From NCBI GenBank assembly GCA_903886275.1, contig CAISLN010000083.1, positions 1 through 64,000 on the forward strand: a stretch of DNA of 64,000 bases, given 5' to 3'. Source of the DNA: an uncultured beta proteobacterium (lineage in GTDB: Bacteria; Pseudomonadota; Gammaproteobacteria; Burkholderiales; Burkholderiaceae_C). Under the pieces are notes generated by a model. The model saw nothing but the letters and a program-made list of their open reading frames with translations, was not told where the DNA came from and did no database searches. Below are positions 43,302 through 53,041 of the stretch, in pieces. How positions within the stretch are numbered: the stretch's first letter is position 1; the number at the start of each line of letters is the position of its first letter. Both the position numbers and the translations under genes were made by a program.

Positions 43302-44129
43302 TCACGCGCTGACAATCCATCCTTCCAGCGAGTCCATGTCGGGCGGCAGGCCGTACAGTGGTGCGCCCGCTTGCTGCTGCTGTTTCGCCCAGGCGGCCTG
43401 CAGCAGGCACAACGTGGCATCGAGACTGTCGCCGCTGGCATCCTCCACCAAGGCATCGTGCTGGGCATGGCTGAGTTTGAGGCGCAGACCCAGACGGGTC
43501 TGCCCCAGCTCCAATGCCAGCAACAGGTCCTTGCGCGCAATCAGGCGCTCGGGAGTTTGCTTGGCACGGTCATCACTCTTGTAGCTGCGCAGACCCAAAA
43601 TTTCGCGCGCCAGCAGGCCTGGATAGGCCTCCAGCGCGACTTTCTCAGCGGCTTGGGACAGATGCTGCAGGCCGGGCAGATATACGCCGGCAGCCAGCAA
43701 GCGCGGCACACCGGCGTGCAGCATGTAGGCCACCGGAGGATTGACCCACTTCATGGAAGGGCTGCTGCCTGCGGGCCTGTCGGTGGCACGGTGGGCAAAT
43801 TTGCCGCCTACCGGGCGCGCATCGCAGAACGCAGCGAAGCAGTCGCGAATTTCGGCGCGGCTAAAGGACGCGTAATGCGCCATGCAGGCCTCCCAATCGG
43901 TGGGCCAGCCAAGGGCCTGAACCAGTTCGCGTGGCAGGCCAAAGGGCAGATCAAAGCCGCCGGTCCAGCCGCCCTCTTGCGCAAGACAGACTGAGAAATC
44001 GTCCAACGTTTCCAGCTTTTCCAGGCGCTGCAACTGCACCCGCCCCTGCTGCACCCGCCCCCAGGCCAGCACCACCGGCTTGCGCCTGCTCGGACTGCTG
44101 GAAAAATCACAACCCAGTAATTGCGCCAT
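43302..44129 (-). CDS. DUF429-family protein
   Basis: 275 residues. The start GCDFSSSPSRRKPVVLAWG contains the early Asp expected for the RNase H-like fold of DUF429, and FDLPFGLPRELVQALGWP is the second family motif. Acidic and His residues near DALVEDASGDSLDATLCLLQ complete the pattern. It is a predicted nuclease or nuclease-fold protein of unknown role. It ends 28 bases from the oppositely oriented MinD-like gene (convergent) and lies downstream of the BLUF gene with 126 bases between, in which nothing is seen. Confidence 0.82.
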   Translation of the reverse strand: MAQLLGCDFSSSPSRRKPVVLAWGRVQQGRVQLQRLEKLETLDDFSVCLAQEGGWTGGFDLPFGLPRELVQALGWPTDWEACMAHYASFSRAEIRDCFAAFCDARPVGGKFAHRATDRPAGSSPSMKWVNPPVAYMLHAGVPRLLAAGVYLPGLQHLSQAAEKVALEAYPGLLAREILGLRSYKSDDRAKQTPERLIARKDLLLALELGQTRLGLRLKLSHAQHDALVEDASGDSLDATLCLLQAAWAKQQQQAGAPLYGLPPDMDSLEGWIVSA

Positions 44130-44255
44130 GGCGTGTCAGCGCAGAACGGCTAGGCCCGAGCCTATGCGGTAGACGCTTAGGGGCGACCACTCAGCGCCGG
44201 GCCGCCCCAAACGAACTTGCACCCCACACAAGGCGGGGGAGCTTGGGGGCCACAT

Positions 44256-44678
44256 TCAGGAGCGGCCAATGACGCTGGCTGTGGCCAATAGTTCTTCCAA
44301 CAGAGCCAGCGACACAGCGCCAGACACCGAGTAGGGATCGAGCTCGGGCTTTTCCGCGTACTTGAGCACAATGTTGGAGTTGACCTTGGACATGTTGACC
44401 TGCCCCATGGTCCAGCCACCAAAGCGGCGCGCGGAGATTTCTTCGTATTGCAGCAGCATCACGTCCTTGTGGCGCGTATCGCGCTGGATCTGACCATAGA
44501 GCGCGCTCACCGCTGTGCGCCCACCCTCTATGGCCTGCAAAAATATGCCGCCGCCGTAGCAAAGAATGCCGGTAATTCCGTTGATCGGGTTGAAATGCCG
44601 GCATTCGGCGAGGATGTCGTCCACCGCTGCACAAGATGGATCAATGGCGCGACTGGCATAGAGCAAACGAACCAGCAT
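44256..44678 (-). CDS. BLUF-domain blue-light photoreceptor
   Basis: 140 residues: a BLUF domain (about 1-95) with a short helical tail. The photocycle residues are visible: Tyr7 (LLYASRA), Asn30 (HFNPINGITGIL), Gln48 (FLQAIEG), Trp89 and Met91 (RRFGGWTMGQV). It binds FAD and senses blue light. No output domain exists, so it must act by protein contact. It starts 3 bases after the folE stop, hence it is almost certainly co-transcribed with GTP cyclohydrolase I. Confidence 0.93.
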   Translation of the reverse strand: MLVRLLYASRAIDPSCAAVDDILAECRHFNPINGITGILCYGGGIFLQAIEGGRTAVSALYGQIQRDTRHKDVMLLQYEEISARRFGGWTMGQVNMSKVNSNIVLKYAEKPELDPYSVSGAVSLALLEELLATASVIGRS

Positions 44679-44681
44679 GGC

Positions 44682-45407
44682 TTAGCCTTTGCGTGGAATC
44701 AGGGACAAGAATTCGCGGCGCAGATCAGAGTTTGTCAGGAAGGAGCCGCGCATGACCGAGTTGATCATCTTGCTGTCCATGTCCTTTACGCCACGCCAGG
44801 ACATGCAAAAGTGGCTGGCTTCCATGATGATGGCCAAGCCGTCGGGTTGGGTCTTTTCCTGGATCAGATCGGCCAGTTGTATCACCGCCTCTTCCTGGAT
44901 CTGGGGTCGGCCCATGATCCATTCGGCCAGGCGCGCGTACTTGGACAGACCAATCACATTGGTCTTCGCATTGGGCATCACGCCAATCCAGATCTGACCA
45001 ATCACCGGGCAAAAGTGGTGGCTGCAGGCGCTGCGCACCGTGATCGGCCCCACAATCATCAGCTCATTGAGTTGCTCTGCGTTGGGGAATTCGGTGATGA
45101 CAGGGGGCGGCACATAACGCCCCTTGAACACCTCGTTGATGTACATCTTGGCGACACGCCGCGCCGTATTGTCGGTGTTGTGGTCGTTATCTGTGTCTAT
45201 GACCAGGCTGCTGAGCACGCCCTTCATTTTTTCTTCGACCTCGTCGAGCAGCAGCTCGAGTTCGCCCGGCTCTATGAACTGGGCAATATTGTCATTGGCG
45301 TGGAAACGCTTGCGCGAAGCATTGATACGCTCACGGATTTTGATGGAAACCGGAGTCCCATCATCCACATCGTTTGGGTTCATGCTGCTTTGTATTTTCA
45401 TTAACAT
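44682..45407 (-). CDS. folE: GTP cyclohydrolase I
   Basis: 241 residues (239 from the second Met at 45401). It converts GTP to dihydroneopterin triphosphate. The zinc and catalytic region is CSHHFCPVIGQIWIGVMPN and the second zinc Cys in EASHFCMSWRGVKD; IVGPITVRSACSHH is typical. It carries an N-terminal extension of about 30 residues against the shorter folE type. It forms an operon with a BLUF photoreceptor. The class I photolyases of the window may use a folate antenna, and nudB, the next step, lies about 2.0 kb away on the same strand; a functional link is inference. Confidence 0.94.
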   Translation of the reverse strand: MLMKIQSSMNPNDVDDGTPVSIKIRERINASRKRFHANDNIAQFIEPGELELLLDEVEEKMKGVLSSLVIDTDNDHNTDNTARRVAKMYINEVFKGRYVPPPVITEFPNAEQLNELMIVGPITVRSACSHHFCPVIGQIWIGVMPNAKTNVIGLSKYARLAEWIMGRPQIQEEAVIQLADLIQEKTQPDGLAIIMEASHFCMSWRGVKDMDSKMINSVMRGSFLTNSDLRREFLSLIPRKG

Positions 45408-45483
45408 AAATCATGTTACCAGTCTTTAAACAGTAGGGTTATAGAGCAAAGCAGTTTAAAAAAGTGGCTTCTATGCGACCAAA

Positions 45484-46695
45484 TCAGTAGTCCCTGCCGC
45501 TCAGAAAGAGGGTCAGGCGCATCAACCGGTAAGCCAAACGGTCCTGCAATCGCTGCAGCAAGGGCCTGCGTTCAAACTGGGTTCGGTCTAGCCTGCGGCT
45601 GCGCTGTTCAATAGCGGCGTTGAGCGGCTCGAGCAGGGTTTGCGCAAAGCCGGCGTCATCGACCACCACATTGGCCTCGCGCGCCAGCAGCAGGCTCAAG
45701 GGATCCAGATTGGAGGAGCCGACGGTGGCCCATTTGCCGTCGATCACCGCCACCTTGGCATGCAGGAAACCGTCCTGGTACTCGTATATTTCCACACCGG
45801 CATCCAGCAGGGCGTCGTAAAAGGCCCTTGCGCCGTGGAACTGCATAAAGAACTCGTAGCGACCCTGAAGCAACAGGCGCACCCGCACCCCGCGCTGCAC
45901 CGCATGCACCAGAGCGCGGCGCAGCTTGGCGCCAGGCAAGAAATAGGCATTGGCAATCAGCACCTCGTGCCTAGCGTGGGCAATGGCGTGGCGGTAAGCG
46001 CGTTCTATGCCCCTGCGGTTGCGCAGGTTGTCGCGCAGCAGCAGTGCCGCACGCATGCCCAGAGTGCCGGTGACCAAGTCGGCGTCGCCTTCGGCGTCCG
46101 TGCGCGGCAACACCGCCAGGCCAACGAGCGCACGCCGCGCCACCCGGAACTGGCCTTGCTCCAGCTGGCGCGTGGCCAGCAGTCGGCGCCAGAACTGGTC
46201 CATGGCGTTGTAGATATCGGCCACCAAGGGCCCGCGCACCTGCACCGCAAAGTCAAAGCGGGCGCTGGTCTGCATGCCATGGTTGAGTTCAAAAAAATCG
46301 TCAAGCATGTTGATGCCGCCGCAAAAAGCCAGCTCCCGGTCCACCACGCAGAGCTTGCGGTGCAGCCGGCGCCAACGCCCAGGAATCAACAGCCCCAGCG
46401 AGCCCAGCGGCGAGAACTGCTGCCACTGCACACCACTCTCCAGCATGCGCAATTGCCAGCGCTGCGGCAGCATGGGTGTACCTATGCCATCGACCACCAG
46501 ACACACCACCACGCCGCGCCTTGCGGCCTGCTCCAGCGCGATCATCACAGCCTCACCGGCCGCATCATCGTGAAAAATATAGGTCTCTAGGTGCACCTCT
46601 TGGCGCGCCCCATCCAAGGCCGCAATCAGCGCAGGGAAGTAGGCCTGCCCGTTGATGAGCAGCTGCACGCTGTGACCACCTTGCAGGCTGGGCAT
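45484..46695 (-). CDS. clsB: Cardiolipin synthase B-type phospholipase D protein
   Basis: 403 residues. Two HKD motifs are present: HRKLCVVDRELAFCGGINML (about 112-131) and HAKVAVIDGKWATVGSSNLD (about 285-304), the two halves of one PLD active site. The start MPSLQGGHSVQLLINGQAYF fits ClsB. It joins two phosphatidylglycerols, or PG with PE, at the inner membrane. No N-terminal membrane helices, as in ClsB. It starts 2 bases after the EEP nuclease gene ends, so they share a transcript. Confidence 0.9.
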   Translation of the reverse strand: MPSLQGGHSVQLLINGQAYFPALIAALDGARQEVHLETYIFHDDAAGEAVMIALEQAARRGVVVCLVVDGIGTPMLPQRWQLRMLESGVQWQQFSPLGSLGLLIPGRWRRLHRKLCVVDRELAFCGGINMLDDFFELNHGMQTSARFDFAVQVRGPLVADIYNAMDQFWRRLLATRQLEQGQFRVARRALVGLAVLPRTDAEGDADLVTGTLGMRAALLLRDNLRNRRGIERAYRHAIAHARHEVLIANAYFLPGAKLRRALVHAVQRGVRVRLLLQGRYEFFMQFHGARAFYDALLDAGVEIYEYQDGFLHAKVAVIDGKWATVGSSNLDPLSLLLAREANVVVDDAGFAQTLLEPLNAAIEQRSRRLDRTQFERRPLLQRLQDRLAYRLMRLTLFLSGRDY

Positions 46696-46697
46696 CT

Positions 46698-47441
46698 TCA
46701 GTCGGACCAGGGGGCCAGCTCAAACTCGGTGATCAGAGGCAGATGGTCGGACATGCGCCACCAACTGCGACCCCTGGGCACATGCTGAACCAATGGTTTC
46801 AGACCGCGCACATACATATGGTCGAACTGCACCAGCGGCAGGCGCGCGGGAAAGGTGGGCAGCGTGGCCGCCGAGCTGCTGCGCAGGCCCACTGCGGCCA
46901 GCGGTCGCGACAGCAGCGCACCCCAGTCGTTGAAGTCCCCTGCCACCAGCAGCGGCGCCTGGGCCGGGACCTCGCGGGCGATGAACTGCACCAACTGCAC
47001 CAACTGACGCACCCGGCTGGCACGTATCAGTCCCAGGTGCACCACCACCACATGCACCGGCTGGCCGTCCACCGCGACCTCGGCATGCAAGAGCCCGCGT
47101 TGCTCGAAGCGGTGGTCCGACATGTCTTCATGCTGGTGTGACAACACCGGCCAACGCGACAGCAGGGCATTGCCATGCTCGCCATGGCGGGTGATGGCGT
47201 TGGTGCGATAGACCACGTGGTAGCCCTCGGGCGCGAGATAGTCTGCCTGCGGCTGCTCGGGCCAGTGCGGGAAAAAAGCCGCCTCGCCACGGTTGAGTTT
47301 GCGCACCTCCTGCAGGCAGATCAGGTCGGCCTCGAACTGCGCCACTGCCTGACCGAGGTTGTGGATTTCCAGGCGCCGGTTCGGCCCCAGTCCCTGCACC
47401 CCTTTGTGGATGTTGTAGGTGGCCACGCGCAGGCTTGTCAT
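46698..47441 (-). CDS. Endonuclease/exonuclease/phosphatase-family protein
   Basis: 247 residues from ATG 47441 (MTSLRVATYNIHKGVQGLGP). The EEP catalytic motifs are in order: TYNIHKG, LICLQEVRKLNRGEA, HLGLIRASRVRQL, VAGDFNDWG and SDHLPLITEFEL. Activity could be DNase, phosphatase or lipid phosphatase. It lies between nudB (4-base overlap) and clsB, as in many Burkholderiales and E. coli ybhP-clsB, so a link to phospholipid metabolism is likely. An N-terminal extension in the same frame is not used. Confidence 0.9.
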   Translation of the reverse strand: MTSLRVATYNIHKGVQGLGPNRRLEIHNLGQAVAQFEADLICLQEVRKLNRGEAAFFPHWPEQPQADYLAPEGYHVVYRTNAITRHGEHGNALLSRWPVLSHQHEDMSDHRFEQRGLLHAEVAVDGQPVHVVVVHLGLIRASRVRQLVQLVQFIAREVPAQAPLLVAGDFNDWGALLSRPLAAVGLRSSSAATLPTFPARLPLVQFDHMYVRGLKPLVQHVPRGRSWWRMSDHLPLITEFELAPWSD

Positions 47442-47935
47442 GCGGCATGGCTCCCGGCCGCGGCAAAGCGTGGCAGCAACAAAATGGCCTCGGCGTTCGA
47501 GGGTGAGAAGCACAGGGCTGCCGCGTCCACATAAGGCAACCATTGGTAATGCGTGTGCTCGCGCGGGCTCAAGGTCACCGGCGTACCCTGGGGCACCCGC
47601 AGTCCAAACACACGCTCGGTATTGAACAGGGTACCCGGCGCATAGCGGTGCAGCCAACGCGGGTAGATGTCGTAAATGTTTTCTAAATGCCAGTCCTGCA
47701 GACCGGTGGCCAGCGGCGTGCCGTGGGCGCAATCGATGCCGGTTTCTTCCAGCACCTCGCGCATGGCAGTGGCGGCAAAGCTGTGGCCCAGCGCATCCTT
47801 GCTGCCTGTGACCGATTGCCAAAATTCCGTGTCCTGGGTATCGGCACGGCGGATCATCAGCACGTCCAGCGCCGGCGTGTAGATCACCACCAGTACGGAC
47901 TGCGCAATCTTGAAAGGTTTGGTCACAACAGACAT
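47438..47935 (-). CDS. nudB: Dihydroneopterin triphosphate diphosphatase (Nudix)
   Basis: 165 residues from ATG 47935. The Nudix box is GSKDALGHSFAATAMREVLEETGI shortened here to its core, REVLEETGI with upstream Gly (about residues 45-70). FKIAQSVLVVIYTPALDVLM and the C-terminal SPREHTHYQWLPY match NudB. It removes pyrophosphate from the product of FolE. No SD is seen before the ATG, because the intrinsic terminator of aspS ends 3 bases upstream. A start 11 codons earlier (47968) would lie inside that hairpin. Expression may depend on read-through or another promoter. Confidence 0.9.
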   Translation of the reverse strand: MSVVTKPFKIAQSVLVVIYTPALDVLMIRRADTQDTEFWQSVTGSKDALGHSFAATAMREVLEETGIDCAHGTPLATGLQDWHLENIYDIYPRWLHRYAPGTLFNTERVFGLRVPQGTPVTLSPREHTHYQWLPYVDAAALCFSPSNAEAILLLPRFAAAGSHAA

Positions 47936-47937
47936 CC

Positions 47938-47965
47938 AAAAAAAGGGCGCCTTTGAGCGCCCTTT
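47938..47965 (-). terminator. Intrinsic terminator of aspS overlapping the nudB leader
   Basis: On the minus strand AAAGGGCGC (47965-47957 as AAAGGGCGC) pairs with GCGCCCTTT (47950-47942) around a 6-base loop, and T-run follows to 47938. This 9-bp GC-rich stem with 7 or more T is a strong terminator. It lies 20 bases after the aspS stop and only 3 bases before the nudB ATG. Confidence 0.88.
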
Positions 47966-47985
47966 CATTGTGCACCAGAGTCAGC

Positions 47986-49803
47986 TTACGCCGGCTTGGC
48001 CGCCAGCTCGGCAGTGCGCAGGCGGATATGCAGCTCGCGCAACTGTTTCTCATCGACCAGGCTGGGCGCCTGTGTCAGCAGGCACTGGGCACGCTGGGTC
48101 TTGGGGAAGGCGATCACGTCGCGGATCGACTCGGCGCCGGTCATCATGGTGACGATGCGGTCCAGACCAAAGGCCAGGCCGCCATGCGGAGGCGCGCCGT
48201 ATTGCAATGCGTCGAGCAGGAAGCCGAACTTGATCTGCGCCTCTTCGGGTGTGATCTTGAGGGCGTCAAACACCTTTTGCTGCACATCGGCGCGGTGGAT
48301 ACGCACCGAACCACCCCCCATTTCCCAGCCGTTCAAGACCATGTCGTAGCCCTGGGAGATGCACTTCTCGGGGGCGGTGACCATCCAATCCTCATGGCCT
48401 TCCTTGGGCGCGGTGAAGGGGTGGTGCACGGCGCTGTAGCGGGCGTTTTCTTCGTCGTATTCAAACATCGGGAAGTCCACCACCCACATCGGGCGCCAGG
48501 CGGCTGTGAACAGGCCGTTCTTCTTGCCAAACTCGCTGTGGCCGACCTTCAGGCGCAAAGCACCAATGGCGTCGTTGACGATTTTTTCCTTGTCCGCGCC
48601 AAAGAAGATCAGGTCGCCATTTTGCGCGCCGCTGCGCGAGAGCACCTCGGCCAGGGCCTTGTCGTGCAGGTTCTTGACGATGGGGCTTTGCAGGCCATCG
48701 CGACCCTTGGTGATGTCGTTGACGCGGATATAGGCCAGGCCCTTGGCGCCGTAGATCTTGACGAACTCGGTGTAGGCATCGATCTCACCACGGCTGATGC
48801 CGCCGCCTTCCTTGGAGCCGCCCGGCACACGCAGTGCGACGACTCGGCCGCCCTTCATGGTGGCCGCACCCGAGAAGACCTTGAAGTCCACATCGGCCAT
48901 CACGTCGGTGACTTCGGTGAATTCGAGGTTCACGCGCAGATCGGGCTTGTCCGAGCCATACAGGCGCGCGGCGTCTTGGTAGGTCATGACCGGGAAGGCG
49001 CCCAGGTCCACGCCAATGGTGTTCTTGAACACCGTGGTGATCATGCCCTCGAACATTTCGCGGATGTCCTCTTCCGACAGGAAAGAGGTCTCGATATCGA
49101 TCTGCGTGAACTCGGGCTGGCGGTCGGCGCGCAGGTCTTCGTCGCGAAAGCATTTGGTGATCTGGTAGTAGCGATCAAAACCGGCCACCATCAGCAGCTG
49201 CTTGAACAACTGGGGGGATTGCGGCAGCGCAAAGAAATGGCCGTCATGCACGCGGCTGGGCACCAAGTAATCACGCGCGCCTTCGGGCGTGCTCTTGGTC
49301 AGCATGGGGGTTTCGATGTCCACAAAACCGTTGGCGTCCAAAAACTTGCGCACTTCCATGGCCACGCGGTAGCGCAGCATCAGGTTGTTCTGCATGTAGG
49401 GGCGGCGCAGATCGAGCACGCGGTGCGTCAGGCGGGTGGTTTCCGACAGGTTGTCGTCATCGAGTTGGAACGGGGGCGTGACCGAAGGGTTGAGCACGAT
49501 AAATTCGTGGCACAGCACTTCGATCTTTCCGCTCTTGAGGTTCTCGTTGACCGTGCCCTCGGGACGCGCACGCACCAGGCCCTTGATTTGCACGCAAAAT
49601 TCATTGCGCACATCTTCGGCTACCTTGAACATCTCGGCGCGGTCCGGGTCGCAGACCACCTGCACATAGCCTTCGCGGTCGCGCAGATCGACAAAGATCA
49701 CGCCACCGTGGTCACGGCGGCGGTTGACCCAGCCGCACAGGGTAACGGTTTGGCCCAACAGGGCATCGGTCACAAGACCGCAATAGTGGGAACGCATGGC
49801 CAT
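47986..49803 (-). CDS. aspS: Aspartyl-tRNA synthetase
   Basis: 605 residues from Met 49803 ([20 protein letters not shown]); GTG or ATG further upstream add six residues without homology. The anticodon OB-fold ([20 protein letters not shown]), class II motif 2 ([20 protein letters not shown]), the bacterial GAD insert (about 300-420) and motif 3 ([16 protein letters not shown]) are all present. It charges tRNA-Asp; Asp-only versus Asp/Asn specificity cannot be judged here. DUF502 lies 48 bases upstream on the same strand, and nudB downstream. Confidence 0.97.
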   Translation of the reverse strand: MAMRSHYCGLVTDALLGQTVTLCGWVNRRRDHGGVIFVDLRDREGYVQVVCDPDRAEMFKVAEDVRNEFCVQIKGLVRARPEGTVNENLKSGKIEVLCHEFIVLNPSVTPPFQLDDDNLSETTRLTHRVLDLRRPYMQNNLMLRYRVAMEVRKFLDANGFVDIETPMLTKSTPEGARDYLVPSRVHDGHFFALPQSPQLFKQLLMVAGFDRYYQITKCFRDEDLRADRQPEFTQIDIETSFLSEEDIREMFEGMITTVFKNTIGVDLGAFPVMTYQDAARLYGSDKPDLRVNLEFTEVTDVMADVDFKVFSGAATMKGGRVVALRVPGGSKEGGGISRGEIDAYTEFVKIYGAKGLAYIRVNDITKGRDGLQSPIVKNLHDKALAEVLSRSGAQNGDLIFFGADKEKIVNDAIGALRLKVGHSEFGKKNGLFTAAWRPMWVVDFPMFEYDEENARYSAVHHPFTAPKEGHEDWMVTAPEKCISQGYDMVLNGWEMGGGSVRIHRADVQQKVFDALKITPEEAQIKFGFLLDALQYGAPPHGGLAFGLDRIVTMMTGAESIRDVIAFPKTQRAQCLLTQAPSLVDEKQLRELHIRLRTAELAAKPA

Positions 49804-49851
49804 GGCTTGCTTTCTAGACACTGCACTTCGGGCAGCTGGATTGTTAAAGGG

Positions 49852-50517
49852 TTATTTGGAAACAGCGCTGGGATGTTTCGACGGATGGGAATGCTCGGTA
49901 GGCGCCACCGAGCCCATGGAAATCACATAGGTCAGCGCCTCATCGACGCTCATGTCGAGCTCAATCACCTCGGAGCGCGGCAGCATCAAAAAGAAGCCGC
50001 TGGTCGGGTTGGGCGTGGTGGGCACATACACGCTCACCAAGTCGGCGCCCAGGTGCTTTTGCACCTCGCCACCGGGCACACCGGTCTGAAAGGCAATGGT
50101 CCAGCTGCCGGCACGCGGATACTGCACCAACATGGCGGTGCGAAAGGCATTGCCGTTGCTGGAGAACAGCGTGTCGGACACCTTCTTGACACTGTTGTAG
50201 ATCGACTTGACGATGGGGATGTTGGTAAATAGCCGGTCCCATTGCCTGAGCCACCAGCGACCCGCCACATTGGCGACCAGGGCGCCCGTGATCAACAGGG
50301 CCGCAGCCACCAACAGCACACCCAGACCGGGAATATGGTGCAAACGCTCAATCAGCGGCGCCAGATCGGTAGGCGTCACCGCCGACAACATGGATAGCAC
50401 GCCGAAAAACACGGAGTCCAAGGTGCCTACCAGCCACAACAGCACCCACAGGGTGATGGCCAGAGGCAGCCAAACCATCAGACCGGCAAAAAGGTATTTT
50501 TTAAACGGCACGGTCAC
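49852..50517 (-). CDS. DUF502-family membrane protein
   Basis: 221 residues from a GTG at 50517 (VTVPFKKYLFAGLMVWLPLA), chosen because the upstream 19 codons overlap FmdB's end and lack conservation. Two membrane segments are seen (about 8-32 and about 62-86). TNIPIVKSIYNSVKKVSDTL and GFFLMLPRSEVIELDMSVDE are DUF502 motifs. Function unknown, possibly membrane-associated regulation. It sits between FmdB and aspS, as usual in Burkholderiales. Confidence 0.9.
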   Translation of the reverse strand: MTVPFKKYLFAGLMVWLPLAITLWVLLWLVGTLDSVFFGVLSMLSAVTPTDLAPLIERLHHIPGLGVLLVAAALLITGALVANVAGRWWLRQWDRLFTNIPIVKSIYNSVKKVSDTLFSSNGNAFRTAMLVQYPRAGSWTIAFQTGVPGGEVQKHLGADLVSVYVPTTPNPTSGFFLMLPRSEVIELDMSVDEALTYVISMGSVAPTEHSHPSKHPSAVSK

Positions 50518-50533
50518 TCCGGAACATGGGGTT

Positions 50534-50860
50534 TTATTCGGCAGCCGAGGCTGGCTTTGCCGCCGGGGCCGCATCTACCTTGGCCGCTGCGGTGGGCGCA
50601 GTGGCGACAGCTGCTGCAGCAGCGGGCGCCGCATCGGCTGCTGCCGGTGCTGCTGCTGCAGCAGCAGGTGCCGCGCCATTGCCCTTGAAATCGGTGACAT
50701 ACCAGCCCGAGCCCTTGAGCTGGAAACCGGCTGCCGTCAACTGCTTTTGGAAGCTGGGCTTGGCACAGCTGGGGCAATCGGTCAGCGGCGCATCCGACAT
50801 TTTCTGTAGGACGTCCTTGGCAAACCCGCAGGACTCGCACTTGTAAGCGTATATGGGCAT
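50534..50860 (-). CDS. FmdB-family zinc-ribbon protein
   Basis: 108 residues. The N-terminal 40 hold the zinc ribbon (MPIYAYKCESCGFAKDVLQK, then CPSCAKPSFQKQLTAAGFQL), typical of FmdB. After SGWYVTDFKGN a 50-residue Ala/Pro-rich low-complexity tail follows. It may be a regulatory or metal-handling protein; no direct function is established. It lies between ubiB and DUF502. Confidence 0.9.
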   Translation of the reverse strand: MPIYAYKCESCGFAKDVLQKMSDAPLTDCPSCAKPSFQKQLTAAGFQLKGSGWYVTDFKGNGAAPAAAAAAPAAADAAPAAAAAVATAPTAAAKVDAAPAAKPASAAE

Positions 50861-50912
50861 GGGGTGTCTTTAGCCGGTGGTTGCAAAGCTTTTGATTATA
50901 AGGATGGGGGCA

Positions 50913-52484
50913 CTAGTAATACTGCCGCAGGCCGGTCATTGCCAGCATCAGGCCCACGCCGATGGCAAAACCGATTCCCAGACCTATCAACCACTGCAGC
51001 ATGCGGTTGGTGCGCTTTTGCTCCAGCAGCAACTCGGCCACCAGTCTGTCGCTGCCGGACGTCTCGTTGCCGCGTTTCAGGTAGCTGTGCACCAGCATGG
51101 GCAACTCGGGCAAGAGCTTGGCGTAATGCGGCGCCTGCGCCTTGAGCTGCTCTATAAACTTTTGCGGCCCCACTTGGCTCAGCATCCACTTCTCAAGAAA
51201 CGGCTTGGCTGTCGCCCAAAGATCCAGGTCGGGATCCAGGTCGCGCCCCAGGCCTTCGATATTGAGCAGCGTCTTTTGCAGCAGCACCAATTGCGGCTGG
51301 ATCTCCACATGGAAGCGGCGCGACATCTGAAACAGCCGCATCAGCAGCAGACCCAGAGAAATTTCCTTTAGCGGGCGGTCGAAATAGGGCTCGCAGACCG
51401 AACGCACTGCCGCCTCCAACTCGTCTACGCGGGTGCTGCGCGGCACCCAGCCGGACTCGATATGCAACTCGGCCACGCGCTTGTAGTCGCGCCGAAAGAA
51501 GGCCGCAAAGTTCTGCGCCAGGTACTCCTTGTCCACCTCGGTGAGCGTGCCCACAATGCCGAAGTCCAGCGAGATGTAGCGCCCGAAGGTGGCAGGCGCC
51601 AGGCTGACCTGGATGTTGCCGGGGTGCATGTCGGCATGGAAGAACCCGTCGCGAAACACCTGGGTAAAAAACAGCGTGACGCCATCGCGCGCCAGCTTGG
51701 GGATATCGACGCCGGCGGCGCGCAGACGCTCAACCTGGCTGATGGGCACACCCACCATGCGCTCCATCACCAGCACCTCGGTGGTACAAAAATCCCACAG
51801 CATCTCGGGAATCAGCACCAGGTTCAGGCCTTCCATATTGCGGCGCAGTTGTGCGGCGCTCGAGGCCTCGCGGATCAGGTCCAGCTCGTCGTGCAGGTAC
51901 TTGTCAAACTCGGCCACCACCTCGCGCGGCTTGAGGCGCTTGCCGTCACCGGACAGGCTCTCGACCCAACCGGCCATCATGCGCATCAGACCCAGGTCGC
52001 TGTCAATGGCCGACAGCATGTTCGGGCGCAGCACCTTGACCGCCACGTCGCGTGTGCGTCCGCTGCGGTCCTTGATCACGGCAAAGTGCACTTGGGCGAT
52101 GGAGGCGCTGGCCTCGGGCACCTGCTCGAAGGAAACAAAAATTTCGGCCAAGGGCTTGCGCAGCGCCCGCTCGATGATGGCCACGGCCTGGACTGCGGGA
52201 AACGGTGGCACCCGGTCTTGCAGGCGTGCCAGCTCGTCGGCAATGTCCACTGGCATCAGGTCGCGCCGGGTGGACATCACTTGGCCGAACTTGACAAAGA
52301 TAGGGCCCAGCCGCTCCAGCGCCTCGCGCAGGCGCTGACCACGCGGCGCATCGCGCCGCCCCACCGACACCACGCGGGCTATCCAGTGCAGCCAGGGCTT
52401 CTGGAAGCTAGCCAGCACCAGCTCATCGAGGCCGTAGCGCAGGACGATCCAGACGATATAGACGCCGCGCAGCAGGCGGCTCAT
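50913..52484 (-). CDS. ubiB: Ubiquinone biosynthesis kinase-like protein UbiB
   Basis: 523 residues. The UbiB-specific N-terminal KxGQ motif is in [16 protein letters not shown], with the Ala-rich loop [10 protein letters not shown] and [25 protein letters not shown] as the atypical kinase catalytic parts. A C-terminal membrane helix pair ([17 protein letters not shown]) anchors it. It supports ubiquinone synthesis, probably by ATP-driven extraction of membrane intermediates. It overlaps ubiJ by 4 bases. Confidence 0.96.
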   Translation of the reverse strand: MSRLLRGVYIVWIVLRYGLDELVLASFQKPWLHWIARVVSVGRRDAPRGQRLREALERLGPIFVKFGQVMSTRRDLMPVDIADELARLQDRVPPFPAVQAVAIIERALRKPLAEIFVSFEQVPEASASIAQVHFAVIKDRSGRTRDVAVKVLRPNMLSAIDSDLGLMRMMAGWVESLSGDGKRLKPREVVAEFDKYLHDELDLIREASSAAQLRRNMEGLNLVLIPEMLWDFCTTEVLVMERMVGVPISQVERLRAAGVDIPKLARDGVTLFFTQVFRDGFFHADMHPGNIQVSLAPATFGRYISLDFGIVGTLTEVDKEYLAQNFAAFFRRDYKRVAELHIESGWVPRSTRVDELEAAVRSVCEPYFDRPLKEISLGLLLMRLFQMSRRFHVEIQPQLVLLQKTLLNIEGLGRDLDPDLDLWATAKPFLEKWMLSQVGPQKFIEQLKAQAPHYAKLLPELPMLVHSYLKRGNETSGSDRLVAELLLEQKRTNRMLQWLIGLGIGFAIGVGLMLAMTGLRQYY

Positions 52485-53035
52485 GCCGCGTTGCCGGAGC
52501 TTGCGTCGCCAGATGAATTGCTTTTGCGACCCGGAAAATTGCGCAGGGCAGCGCCCAGTTTGCGACCCGCCTCCATCAGCAAATGCGAAGGCGCGTCGCC
52601 CACAATGCGCGACAGGTCTTCCTCCACATCCCAGCGCAGGTTGTCGGCCAGCCAGTTGACCTCGGCCGCCAGTTGCACATCGCCCTCAATGCGCACCGGA
52701 GGCTTCGCGCCTTGTACCAGGCCTTGCGCCAGCGCAAACGGCGACTCTTCGCTCAGCACCAGTGTGAGGTCGGGCGTGGCGCCCTCGCCCGCCAGATCCA
52801 GCAGTCCGGCCGGCGTGACCTTCACGGTAAAGGTAAAGCTGCGCCACTGCGTCAGCACGACCCTGCCCGTTTGCCGAACCAGACGTTGCATGGCCTGTGG
52901 CTCCTGCATCAACACATGGTTGAGCAGCAACACCACGCGGTGGTGGGTTTCGTGAATCGCCCAGGCTGGAGGGGTAGGAACCGGGAGAGACTTGAAAAAG
53001 TCTTCCAGAAATGCGAAGGGGAATTGGGTTGCCAT
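52481..53035 (-). CDS. ubiJ: Ubiquinone biosynthesis accessory protein UbiJ (SCP2 domain)
   Basis: 184 residues. An SCP2-like lipid-binding fold is seen at about 35-130 ([78 protein letters not shown]). UbiJ binds hydrophobic ubiquinone intermediates in the soluble Ubi complex. It overlaps ubiB and is two genes from ubiE, so the block is a ubiquinone operon in all but the Tim44-like insert. A 350-base repeat block lies directly upstream. Confidence 0.9.
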   Translation of the reverse strand: MATQFPFAFLEDFFKSLPVPTPPAWAIHETHHRVVLLLNHVLMQEPQAMQRLVRQTGRVVLTQWRSFTFTVKVTPAGLLDLAGEGATPDLTLVLSEESPFALAQGLVQGAKPPVRIEGDVQLAAEVNWLADNLRWDVEEDLSRIVGDAPSHLLMEAGRKLGAALRNFPGRKSNSSGDASSGNAA

Positions 53036-53041
53036 AGCTCA

